Assembly (NCBI GenBank): GCA_013365325.1
Contig: JABVXV010000001.1
Span: 806,001-870,000 of the forward strand
Length of the DNA: 64,000 nucleotides
Source of the DNA: Dipetalonema caudispina
Lineage: Eukaryota; Nematoda; Chromadorea; Rhabditida; Onchocercidae
Direction: 5' to 3'
Shown here: piece after piece, positions 27,101 through 41,200 of the stretch
Layout: each line of letters starts with the position of its first letter
Numbering within the stretch: position 1 is the first letter of the stretch
Position numbers and translations under genes: made by a program
Notes under the pieces: model-generated
Databases searched by the model: none
Seen by the model: only the letters and a program-made list of their open reading frames with translations
Told to the model about the DNA's origin: nothing

Positions 27101-30100
27101 AATCGAAAGCAGAAATGTCATAAAGGAAAGCAAACAACCATCCAAGTGTTCACTCATATCACCTTCTACACAACTGCATTCTTCCTCCTCTGTTTCAGGT
27201 TGAAAGGTCAAAGATTTCCAAAAATTATTTGATACTAATCCACTCTATCACGATACGTTATAAAATAGCCTTTTGGAAGAAAATGAAATAGTGCAATAGA
27301 GAGACAAACAGTTTTAATCCAATAATAGGCTAGGTTAGCCTACTGTCAAAAATATATTGGTAGATTCTATTATTGGTATCCTTGAAGAATTGAGACTTAA
27401 CTGTTTAAATTACTATTAAATTCATGCTTATCATAGTATTCAAAGTGTTACCGATACAAGTCTTTTACATGAAAACCACCGAAGAAGCCATTAACTGTTT
27501 TGTTACTCTCTATTAAATTATATTTCGTTCATTTTTTTTTTTATTAACCTTCAACAAATCAGAGATAGGAAATTTTCATACTTCAATATTATGAATTCAT
27601 CTAGAACTAATATCGAAATTAAATGCTTCAACTTGATCATCTAAATTCATCAATTAATCGCTTTCCATTAAATTTTGAATAAATTTGTCAAATTTTCACA
27701 AATGGTATTAAAACTAACAGTTCGGAGATGATCATCGAGTACTGATCCTCCTAAAGAAGAAACATTTTTCCATTGCTGCTCCACTTTCCTAGCAATTTCA
27801 TCGGCTTCCACTTCATGCAAACGAACGTAATCCAAATCGGTACCGGAAGGTACGAAAATTGTCGCACTTTCTACCCTAAAATATTTCTTACAACAAAAAT
27901 GAATCTGATTATACTAACAATGTAAAAAATCTTTTTGTCTTTTATCTGATTCAATGGAAATAATTTTGATTAATTGAAAGGATATGAACTGAAACGAAGT
28001 TAAATTAAAATGTAATAAATGAAGTGATTTGATCAGCCAATTCAATGGTCAAGCACTTTCACACTGTTCAACTGACGATAATTCAGCTTTTTCAATAGAA
28101 TGAGTCAATTAACGGAAAGAAATTAATATAATAATAGAAAAGTAGGTAAAACAGTAAGAAAAAGTCAAAAAAAAAAATAAGTAAAAACAAAAAAAAAAAG
28201 TTAATTCGTAAAGTAAAAATATGAATGGAATCTAATAATTACTAACCGAGCATATTTACGATTTTCAAATAAAAATGGGGGAAAAAACAATGAACTTACA
28301 ATTGAATCGCTTTTTCCGTTCGTTCACAAAATTTCCGCAATTTATTCAAATCATCTTGGAAATTTTCGGCAGCATTCATGGCACAATCAAGTTCTGATTT
28401 TCGATCACGCAAAAGACTTCGGACCTGAAAGTATTACTTCTTTTCTCTTTGAAAAAAAAAGTGAAAAGTAGAGAGAATAGGAGAAGCTTAGATTAGATTT
28501 AAAAAATTCTCCATGTTCTTGCAGCATATTTGTCCAATAAATCTGATCATTTGTTGCTTATGGAACTTTAACTCGGCTTTTTTCGCTTGATGCCCATTAT
28601 TTTGCCCTTTAGGATGTGCCAAATAATTTCGATTTTTTCTTCAAATTTGTCAAATAAATTGCAGATGGCATTGCTACAGCATAAGAAGAGGACTTTAGTA
28701 AATAGGAAATTTACTACACATTGGGTCAGTTCTTAGCACTTAGTGACATCAGTTGTGAAGCTTTTTATGGAAATTAATATTTCTACCACAAAATCATCCT
28801 CTTGGAAAGTTAAAAATTGATTGCATATGGAAAATAATCTACCGAGCTAAGACGTTTTCCGATTTCGGATACAGCTCGTCGTATTCGATGTTTGCTGGTC
28901 GGATCCGTCAACTGAGCATTAATTAGATGATCTTTCAACCGTTCAACAGATTGCAAATTTGCATGCTTCGTTTCATAGTTATTTAAGCGTTCCTGCAACT
29001 AACTTAATGGGGAGAAAAGTTTTAAATTATTTTTGCTAATGAATTTTTCAGCTGAATGTTTTATTGGTGATATTAACTACAGTTTTAGTAATTCTCCTTT
29101 TCTTTTAGAAATTACAAATAGTCTAATTATAAAATGGATCAAATGAAATTGTTTTGATCATAGATATTGTGATAAAATGTTCCTTATAACTTTGAAGTGA
29201 AGTAGAATATCAGTGAAATAAAAGAAATTTTACAGCAGGAACCTCTAATTTTGATGCAAGTTCTTTCAAAATAGGTAAATTCAGTGGACTGATAACGGTG
29301 GCACATTCCGTTTCCGTTTCATCGCACCTTCAATTATAGATAAGAGTAGCTTAGTAAGTTGAAATAGCATTCCGAAATATGAAAGAATTAAAATGCAACT
29401 ATTCAAAAGAAGTGGGATTGGATTTAAATCCCTTCTACCCTCTGTGTCATCCTGAAGTTGTTCAATTCATCGGCGAAGTCAAAAAAGTTACAGGTAATTA
29501 AGTTATTATTAATAAGTTATGGTCATTTCAGGTAAATTTCTCAAAAACGAATATGCAACATTAACAAATAAAAGTTCTCCTTGTCGAATATTTGATTATT
29601 CGATTGAATACGGTAATTAAGTCTTCAACCAAAGTTTGTCAACTTTTCACAAGCCATTTAATGTAAACCATTCGGAAGGAAGACACAATAAACAGCATTT
29701 TTATAAAACCAGTTTGTTTTCGGAAAAGTTTACACAATATTAGTTAAGCTATTTAAGAAATCTAAACCCTTAACTTATAAACTGGAGATTTTGAAACAAT
29801 ATCAGTTCAATGTAAATTGTTGCATTTAATTTACAATTATTAAAATGTTTTAATTCCATACCAAAACTGAAGTAATTCCATTTCGTTGTTCAATTCCGAT
29901 TCATCCACAAAACGTTCATCAAATCGACGTCTCTTTTCTCGAACAAGATTTTCATACTCTTTCCATTGTTCACCAATATTTCGTAGTCTGTCACGAAGTT
30001 GAGCAGCTTCTTCTTCATCTATTTGTGTTAATATTGGTTCTGCCTGAACATTTATTTAATGTGAAAATATCACATTACAAAGTACTTTCAAATATGACAA

Positions 30101-33100
30101 ATTTTTATGATATACATAAGTAAGCTATTCTAATCACACTACTGATTAGTAATAGCCTAGCAAAAGATGAGTGGACTTAATTTGACCTTCCATTCACCTC
30201 TTGCTGGTATATTATCCTACTACATGTAGCATAAATAGAATAATTATTCGCCTGGAAGTTTTCTGGATGTCAAATACTATCCCAGACATTATCACAATTT
30301 TAAATCTATCAATCAAATTTTCATTCTCATTACGGTGATAATTTCTAGCAGTAATCTGCTCTAAGGATACGGTATTTTAAGAAATGGATATCCAAACGAG
30401 AACAGTTTAATATCGATCGGGAAAGTCAGAAAGGTAACCTTTAGTGAAGTATGTTGTATTTGTGCCAAGGCTCGTTGTAGTCGATCTTCTAAAGATAACG
30501 CAAAATGTTCCAGTTCTTCCAATTCCGGTGATTTCTTCCGGTTATCAACTTCAGCTAGTGCTTTATCAATTTCATCCAATAGTTTCTGGCTCATTTTCAT
30601 GTTTTCCTCCAGGCTATTTTCAGTTTTTATCAGCTCATCTATTTCACTAAAAAAAACTTTATAAAATTTAATGTAAGACCGTTAGACATTAACTTGACAG
30701 GAAATGATTAAACTTCGAGAAGGTCAGTGATATAGGAGATGATCGAAATATGAATGATTCCATCATTTCCAGTGAGTTAATGAGTCGGAAAACATTTCTC
30801 TCCCTTTTTTCCCATATAAATGCATCCATGTAAACTCATTTAATTTTAATTAAATCTTTGGAACTTCTGAAATTAAGTCAAATTAAGCGATAGGTGCTAA
30901 CACTCAAAGAGATCTCAGCAATAAGAAAGCTACTCACACTTGTCCACTTTCACTTTCATTTCGATGCTCATAAAGATTAAGTTAGGGTCAATGCTTAAGA
31001 TGCAAAATGCATTGAGGTCGAAATTCAAATTTTCAAAAAACTTTGTTGATAAATTGGTTGGATATAGCAATATCTAAGTATCGGAAAAAAAATGTGTGAA
31101 GAGTGTTTACTTCGAGCGGCGATCTTTCCATTCTCGAAGTACTTTAAGCCGTTCACGTGCCGCTTCATTTTCTATCAAATCCATAGTCATCTGTGAATCG
31201 TCAATTGCACGCTCAACCTTTTTGAAACTTTCATCCATTTCCTAAAAATTGAGAATAACTGATGAATTTTGTGTGGTTACAGTTAGGCCGAAAAAAAAAA
31301 TTTTTAATATGAAAAAGTCACTTCAAAAGTGACTCCCTTTATTATCCACTTAAGCCCCTGATGAAAATGCCACGAACTTGAAAACAATTTCGACATTGTC
31401 AAATTTTCTAGATTTACTAAATTAAGAGCAAATTCTACATTGGAAGACACAACTGTTAGCAGTAAAGATCAAAGAAATGAGAGATTGACCAATTGTAAAT
31501 TATTCTTGATGAAATAAAAATTGATATGGACAGGGTGATGTCAATTTAGAGATTTGATTGAAATGAGGAAGTTGAAAATATCAAAAGGTACTAGGTATTT
31601 GCATCCAAAAAATGCCTGGATTTAAAATTTTTTGATTAAATTTGTGTCTTGTTCGTATTAAATTTCACGATGGAACTTTATAAAACCAGTTTATTCCAAT
31701 TTCACTAATTTCAATTATCCTTGATCACTTTTTCTGTTGTTTAGCATAGCATTAAAAACGAAATCAAAATGAATTTGTTTCAGAAGTGAGTTATTAGTGT
31801 GTTTTATAAAGTGATTAAAAATAGGAACTAAAAATAACTAAGGAAAAATTCATAAAAGAAAAAAACACTCATTTATGAATGAAATAAAAAAATGAATTGA
31901 TAATGATTTGGATGGAGTAATTAATTAATTGTTAGAGCTTACTAAAGAATAGCAGTCCAACATCTTCCTATTTTCCCTTCATTCTTCCACTCTAACAATG
32001 AAATCTTTTAATAGAATGAAGAAAAAAAATTTGATCATCACTTTTTGAATATATTCAAGATAAGAAATAAAGTTATATCAAGCTAATCTTAGAGTGATCA
32101 CTTCTGAAATGAATGAAAGTTTGCTAATTATATCTTTTAAAATACCAAAACAATCATTCAATTGAAAGAAAAAAGTGTCATAAAAGCTAAAAACAAAACA
32201 AATTTCATAGCTATTTCTCGATTGTTAAGTTTCTTCCAACAAACGCAATGATTCGGTCATAAAAAAGTTTCAGTCGAAGGTTACATTTCTTGGATCGATG
32301 GGTTAGAGAAAGTCGAATATGTTTTGATACATTAATTTTCAATAAATTTGCGAAACTTTCACAGTTTAGCCAACAAATGCATTTTATGCATAATTATCCA
32401 AATTCAAGTTTTTCGTAAAAAAGCAACAACTGAACAAGCGGTTACTACAATCACTTGTGCGTCCGGTAAGATTCGTTTGAACAAATATAATTTCAAAAAG
32501 AAACGGTCGGCATTTAGTGCTGATAAAATCGCTGATAGTGTCGATCACTGATAAAATCTTCGTGAAATAACTTGTAATTTTTTTTTTCTGGGCATCTCAT
32601 AATAGATCTTTGAAGAAGTATCGTATTATGTGTAGGACTGATAACGAATATATAATTCTCCGTTATCCAATGCTTTTATGAAGTCGTTGAATAGTAATGC
32701 CAAATAATTAGTGTGAAAAGAAAATTCATCTGAGAGAAGTAAAAGATAGAAAGAAAGCAGTGGTGAGTATGATATATCAATAGAAAGCATTGTTGCTAGC
32801 TGACGAAACTCAAAAATGATTGGGGAATGAATCATATTAGCAGTAGTATGCTATCAGTATTTATCACACTATTATCAGTTAATTTAGGAAAAGCAGAGAA
32901 AGATTGAGAGAAGCAAAGGAATTTCATTTTTTTTTTGTGATAAAATCAAAATATGTAAATGGACGGTAGCTTTAAGAAATCGTACACAAAGCAAAGAGCC
33001 AAAGATACCATACTAATGACCTGCTTCAAAGGTCATGTGTGGTCATTGACTCAAACGGGAACGGAAAACGATTGTAATGGTTGTGGTCACACGTACAATG

Positions 33101-36100
33101 TAAGGTATGGGGAATGAATGGCCAAAATATTTTTTCATGTCACTGACCTCAAGTTTCTGCTTTCTTTGATGTAAATCCTTGAAAGGCAATGGATCACTTC
33201 GATTTAATTCCCTCTCAATTTCATCCATTTCAATAAATAAAGACATAAGCGATTCAGATGATTCAATAGTATTAACTTTCAGTGCCATTACCAAAGGTTC
33301 AGAACCGTTTGATTCCGTCTTCCTTAATTCTGAGCGTGATTTGTCTTCCTGAAGTATTAGCTAATGAATTAGCATGAAGATATCATATCAGAAATGTGAT
33401 AAATTTCTCTCCAGAAAAAGACTGAAAAGAAAGGATTTAATTCCTTTGAAATTTTTTAGATAATTAAAAGTCGCAATTGAAATACATAAGTTCATTGCAA
33501 AGATTAATCTATTGTTAAATGTTTTTCATTAAAACTGATGTGTAATATAGAAGTGATAAGAAAGTGAACGGATATGGATTCTGTAAAGTAAAAGATTACC
33601 TGTACTTCAAGTGTGAGTGATTGTCCACCAGTACTTGTAGTTGAGATCACATCCGATTCTTTTTGTTCCTCCGAATGAATTACTTCCGTTGGCTTATCTG
33701 TTTGCACCATTATATCATCCCGACTTTTCTTAATTGATGCGTCTATTTTCTCTTCCAGATCACGAATTTTATCATGAATTTGATCCATTGTTGTATTTGG
33801 TTGATTTATGGATGTTCCAGGCAGACAACTGTGCAGATCATCACTTCTTCGTTGCAAATAATCTAGTTGCGTCTGTCGATCCAGCAAATCACGTTGAGTA
33901 GCCTGGAAATCCAAAAAATTATTTAAAATTCAAGCTTGAGAAAGAAATTTGTGTTACCAGCGACAGAGTACTGAATACAATGTCGATCTTCTTAAAAATC
34001 TAAGTATTTGACTGATAACCCTTTGAACTTTGACTCTAATAGTTTGTGATTTCAGAAGAAGCTGAGTATCAAGATTGCCTGATTATATGTCTGACATTCG
34101 AGGATGCCTGCCGCTCAAAGCACCGACTGATTAGATTATCACTGATAAGGATCTTTCTTCATCTGGACAAACGATAATATTTTCTCGGTACAGTTACTAC
34201 CCCAAATGAAAATATACGATGCTCCCCATGGATTAATAACATTAATATTCAGACTTAAGAATTTAACACATAAATCTTTTTGGTGATCTCTTCAAAAGTC
34301 CCAAATTTCATCAAAAATTCTGATTAAGAATGAAAATTATTTTCATAGGATAAAAGTCTGAATCCAAGTTTGTGTAATAAGGTGCGATACTTAACATTGC
34401 TGCTTCAGAGGATAACTAAGAAGATTTCCCAATACTACTAAAATCAAAATAGATGCTGTTATAGCATTTCCCCAATTTTTTCCTTCATTAAAATTCCATG
34501 TATATGTGTACTATCTTTTGAAGATTAAAACTTCCAATTCCAAAAGTTATAATTTAAAAAATTTAATGTTAGAAATTCAGCTACAAACGTATCACCGCCT
34601 GTTACTAAATTTATACAAATTTACTGTCTAACATTGGCAGTTGTTGATTCTGATAGATCGCGAGATGAAAGTTTATCCAATATATCGTACATTGCACTGA
34701 TGTCATGTTCGAGAGATTCCGCTTTAGCTTTTATAGGAAGCAAATTTGTTTTATTTTCCTTCAAGGCTCCTTCTACCTGAATTTCGATTAATCAGTAAAT
34801 TGAACAAAACAAAAATTACAAAAATTTCAAGCATTTTGAAAGTACCATTTAGAATAGCATATTTTACCTGTAGCATGAATTTAAAGAAATTTTTAACGCT
34901 AATTTAAATGAGAATCTATTTGCTTTTAACAAGAGTTTTGAGAGAGACCTTTCACTTGAATCAAAATTTCGAATTCAAATTTTGAATGAAAAAAACAGAA
35001 TGAGAGCAATAACAGTACCTGATTTGCTAAATCAATCACCTCGTCCAGACTACCCAAGGCATCGTGAACATCAAGTTCCATGCGACCGCTACTTGCCAAG
35101 CGTCGGCCCTCCTCGACCGCTCCTTTCAACCTCTCCTTGTAATCAACAAGCCAGTCGTCAACATCCTAAAGTAACAGTTGCACTATACATTAACCGTTTA
35201 TTTATATGAAAAAGGAAGAAAACACAAATTCGGTTAAATAGTTTAAATTCGGATTCCTTCAGATTCCTCTTCCTTTTATATCTCATCTTTAGTGAAGCAA
35301 TACATTCATCTTTGGCTGAAATGCTGTTACAGTAACCAGGTCCTCTTATAAACATTATGCGAAAGTAACTTTCCTGAAAAAGTACTTTTACAAACCTGAA
35401 CACGTTTTGTCCATTCATTCACGGAGGAAACCGGAAAACGTTCAAAATCCAGATAATCATTAGCAATTTTGTACAAATCATGTAATAAACTGATTTGATC
35501 ACGGAAACCTCCTCTGATTGTATCATGACGTAGTTGAGGGGGTGCTGGGCCAGAAGGTGAACTGCTTCGCGCTTTCTGACACTTCTTCTCCATCTCATTC
35601 CAACGTTTCTCGATCTAAAACAAATTATTAATTCAGTTTTTGATTTATACCCAATTATTTCGATATCTGTTGTGGGTCGAATGCAAAATGGCTTCAAAAA
35701 ATAGATCTTCAAGTCAATCTGATATTCCTCTCAATTTTAAAGATATTTTGTTGTAAATTGTAGAAAAAACTAACTTCCAAAAGAACCACTGAGAATTTTG
35801 TTTCCGCTTCCGGATCTGATCTTAACAATCGACGATATCGTTCGATCAAAACATTCTTATCCGATCTATATCTATCTAGTGCGGCTAATAACATCTAGAA
35901 GACTGGTAACTTACAGTGTTAAAATACAAAATAAAAGAATTAATTAGTGAAGTGAAAATTTACACTAGTAACTTTAGTTATCAAACGCTCGTTCAGCAAA
36001 CTTTCCCTAATATGCAAGGAGCTATTGGTTGACGGAAGTGTAGAAAATGAACAAACATCAGCTGCATAAATTAAAAATTCTAACTTCGACATTTTCAATC

Positions 36101-38132
36101 TGTTCCATTTCCGTCAACGATTCTTTCAGTTGACTATGTAAAGTTTCGAACTTTTGCAACAATGCCGACTTGTCCTCACTGACACACTGAAATTAACATA
36201 AAATTGGAGATTATCGTCTATCGTTTATGTTTACATTTCAGTAAGTAAGCATTAGTGTCTATCCTAACCACTTCAGAAATTTCTTCTACCATTTTAATTG
36301 GTAAAGATGTAACGATTGATTGAAAACTTTAAATTAAATGATTGAAGCGGAATTTCATAATAATCGAATATCATTTCATTACAACTGTTTTTACTTTCTT
36401 CGTTTAGATGAATCTGAAGTAATGAACATCAGAAGTTAGTTAAAATAAAAGCTTTGAAATATGGCAGGATAAAGAAGACGAAATTTTATAACAATCAAAA
36501 AGAAAATTCTTATTATAGCTATTTTTACTTTGAAATGATAAGATAAAATGGAACTTTTCGACCTTCGAAATTATTTTGATTCAACTTTGAAGATTCAAAA
36601 AGATATCCAAATTAGATCAAATTAATGAGATGAAACTCGGAAAAAATTGAACGAATTTGTAAAAAGATTGAAATTTTCACTTTAATAGCATCAATCCATG
36701 AACGTAAATCGCCTTGCAAGCGTACAGCTCGACGTTTGCGCTGTTCTATTAAGCTTTCATCAACTTTGAACGAATCCATTGCCAATCGTTGCATGATATT
36801 TTCAGCCTTCGATAACAATAAGGCACCTCTGAATTCAAGGAATTAATTGAATTATTTCAATACAAAGCATTTGTAATTCTTTTATATAAAATCCATACTT
36901 ATTGAGATCATCCAATAATTCTTCCAAGGTTGTTCGATCCGCATCGACTGTTTCAATATTTTCTGATCGGACGAAAGCATTTAATCTTGATTCTACACTC
37001 TCAAATACGGCATCCAACTTTTTCATATCGTTGTTGAGAACATCCAATGACATTACACAATTTTGCATACGTTCCGCCATTTCGGTATTCTTCAAAAAAC
37101 CTTTTAAATCAAATAGGAAAATTGAATGTGTAAACTTTGGTGCAATTTAGGAAAATTATTTATTTAAATTTAAAGAAACATCTAAAATAGTTTGTTCGAT
37201 ATTATAAGATAACAGAAGTAATGGTCAGGAAAGTGTTTAAGATCAAGATATGGGAGAATTTCAGTTAATTATCTAACTAGACACAAAACGTTTTCAGACT
37301 ATTTAAAACAAACAAACAAACCCTTGCGCTCAAATTCTTCAACTTTTCATCTAATTTGCTGACTTTCTTATTTAAAATCTGCGCAGCAGTTGGCGTCAAA
37401 ATCTGTTCCCTGGTAAACATTTCTCCAGATTCAGTTAATTCTTCCAAATGTGTTCTTGCCTGAATACAAAGTCTTTAGAAAATTTATATGAGTAAGAATA
37501 GAATTATAAAATCATAAATTATAGACAAAATTTGATAACTATAAGCAAGGTAAATGGATCGATCACTACAGTTATCTTTTTTAAGACTGATTTGACACTT
37601 ATAATTACGAATGATAATAAGGTATCGCTTGATCCTAAACAAATTTGCAGTTGTCTGTAATTAAACTATGAATCCTTCAGTAATCCATGATTAAACAGTT
37701 TGAAGTAATTATTAATTACCAGATTAATGTCGCTAAATATAGATTGTCCCTTAAAGTACTAGTTCCGAGTGAAAATTCGTTTAACAAAAAAGTAAACCAT
37801 AGCAAGTCGTCTTGCAATTTCATTGGTATGATCCAAAGCTTGTTTACAACTTTCCGCTTGTACACCCGTTAATTCATCAACACTATTTTCCATATCCGAT
37901 ATTTCTCGGGATAATCTTTCTGCACGTTCTTCTAAACCAATTGGCTGTTTAAACTCAACAAATCTCGCCATCAAATCTTCGAATTGATTCTGTAAAAAAA
38001 AAAAGAAAAATCATTTTTGAAACTCTAAAGCAAACCCGTAGAGAAATGATACAATTATATGTGTTAAGGCTTATTGCAAAATTGTTTCTAAAATAGGACC
38101 GATTCATTTTGTTCCATTTGAATTTCTCTCTG

Positions 38133-38202
<70 letters not shown>

Positions 38203-41200
38203 ACAATTTAGTAAATGGCAAAAGAGAAAGCTTAAATCGAACTGCGAATAGTAATTAATGGATAGATTAATAGATAGAAAGATGATAGTAAAGACTATAA
38301 TCACATGGATTATCTAACAATCCATTCAACCAATCGGTTTCATATTTCAGACATGTAAAAAGGTACTAATAAACTGAAACTAGAAAGGAACAAATCAGCA
38401 ATGATGACTAGAAAATGATTTATAGCTAAATGAATTTGGATGAAAAATGAAAAATAAAACAAAAGCCTTTTGGTATTTCTTTTACTCGTTCCTTAACTCA
38501 TTAATATATTACCTCAATGGTTCGTCACTCTTGTATAAATTAAGTTCCTCAAATTTGAATAAAATGTAACTTTACAACTGTTGCTAAGTTTCACTTCACA
38601 TTTCAAGTCATTCCTAGCACCTATATGAAGGACTTACTGAAAAATGTGGAAATTGATCTGAGTTAAGAAAAAAAATTGGAAAGCTAAGCGGAAATGTCGG
38701 ATTCACTATTCAGTGCTAATGTGCTTTTGTTTAACTGTTTGGCAGTGTCAGTTTAAAAAAAAAGTAGTGACAGGCAGCGAAATGAAGATTAATTGATAAT
38801 AAAATTACACTAATAAATAACGTAGCTAAAATAAGTGTGATCTATAAGAGGCGCCATTATACACAATTAAGCGTATTCCTTTAACACATGAAATTTGTCA
38901 TTTAAAAAACTATTAAAAAGTGAAATGAGTTGCAGAATTTACAGTAATATGATCCAGCTGTAATTGTAAGCGATTTGGTGTACCCCAATCACTGGTATTT
39001 TTGACAACGAATTCCCGCAGATCTCGGATGCAATACTCAAAATCATCGAATTCTTTTTGAAGTTGCTGAAATTCGAAAAAAAACAAGGATGTTTGCACAA
39101 AATGCATTGATTTGTATGGATTTCTTTTTTTTTAAATAAAAGTTAGAAAAATCATTGGCTAAAATGAATAATTTGTCGGACTCTTCCATTTTTCTTTTCT
39201 CTGAATGAGTCCATTCTTTGACAATAGCGCTCCTTTTAACAACATATGCATGCAAATAAATTTTCGATATTTTTCAATTTTAGAATTTGGACGAACACAA
39301 ATATGCAATAAAGCAAGAAAAAAAGGCTTAACAAACCGTTGAAAAAAAGCAAGAAAAGATGAAAAGCCTAAAGAGAAGTACTTCTGAACTTACCGCAATA
39401 AGCGTCCCGTTGGAAAAAGCATTCTGAAATGAACAGTTTTCAACTACTGCATAAAAAAAAGATACAAAAAATTGATGATAGACTAGCAGAAAAATTGGAA
39501 CAAATTTATTGCAACGACAAAAGAAACGAATAGAAGCAAAGATTGTCATAAAAAGTGATAGTAGCAAAAGCAAAGAAATTTTAAATTAAATAATTTTTTT
39601 TTGATTTTAATATTCTGCTATTTTTCGAATAAAAACAGTTCACATTATTGATAACCGGACGGTTACATCAAATAAAACGATTTAATCACTGCAATTGTGT
39701 TATTTTAGTTATGCGCAAACTGTTATCGTAAGATGAAGTCAATTTCAAATTTTTGGAAAAATTAAAGAAATATCTTTTGACTTTAAAATGTAAACGATTA
39801 ATTTAGTGCAATATATAAGCAACATCAATAAGCTCTATTGTTTAGTACGTTGTACTCAAAAACTTGAAAGAGCAAGGTAGCATCATATCAAGCATAACTT
39901 AAACTTTTTTTGAAGCAAAATTAAAATGCGACAGATGCTAACAAAATGAACTGTTAAGGGAACAATCAATCGATTTTGTTATCATTATATTCTATATTTT
40001 TTACTGAATCGAAAGAATTCAATTCCAGAAGCAGATCAATCTATATCATATTCCCTTTCTGATACGTATTCTACAAAAGCCTCCAACTATCTTCCTCGTC
40101 CTAGTGCTGTATATTCCATAGCCGCTCAATTGTCTTTATTTCATTTACTTACTCTCATATACAAGAATCGAAATATTACTCTCAACAAATTAACACAGTG
40201 ATAGATGAAATTACTCATATTTTTGAATACTTAACAACACAACGTGTTTCACGTTGTGTTGTTAATTCGAGTGCACGTGCATAAAACTTAATCGAATCAG
40301 CAGTTAATAACTGTAGATTATTCATTTGAAGTTAATTTTGAAGCATCACGTAATATGTTCAAAATAAAGAGATAAATTTTCAAAATTTTTCTGGTACAGA
40401 TCCGTATTACGTGAAGCATTCTGTATGATGCATCTATCCTGCCAAAAATTTTGTTGTGAAAAAATCAATACGCATAATCCCTCATGCATTTCAACTTTGT
40501 CACATATCAATATTAGGAGAAGAAACCGAAGCTTGTAAGTAATTAATTTACAACTTACCTTATATTCATGAGGTACATCCAAGGCAGAAACATCATTTGC
40601 AGCTCGACATGATAGTATCAATTGTACATGATTACACCAAGCTTGACATTCTGTTAAGGAACTGTCAAATTGTTCACAATTATGAATAGCTGCCTCAAGT
40701 TCTTCGATACGTTCTTTTGCTTGAAGTAACACATCATGACGTTGTTCACGTACATGATTAAGCTACAAATGAATTGCAAGTCTGAGTACAGTCTATATTT
40801 TATAATATTTCCTTTTTGATATTAATAGTTACTGTTCAAATTTCTCCCTTTCCTCTATCTGACCCGTCTGTAGCTTCTTTCTCAACTAAATTAAATAAAA
40901 TCTTTCTTTTCATTTTGGTTTTTTCTTTAGCAATTTTCAAAATAAATTAGAGAAAGCTAACATCTCTCGCCATTCGTTCATTTATGCCCGATAAATTCTC
41001 CAATTCTTTATCTGCCGTTTCCATTGTCTCACATAAATGCTCCAAATTCTAAAATTGAGAAATTAAAGGGATGGTATCTTTTCATAAGGAAACATTTTTT
41101 CATTATTATAAAATTAATAGCAAACAAACAGCTAACATATAAATGTTCGCTGAATTCTTCTGCATCTGTTGCATCACGACTTCCATCGATAGCACGTCGA

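Noticed and set aside
37955..38304. Two minus-strand frames with long poly-Phe runs
   Set aside because: They are translations of the 66-base A tract and have no other coding character.
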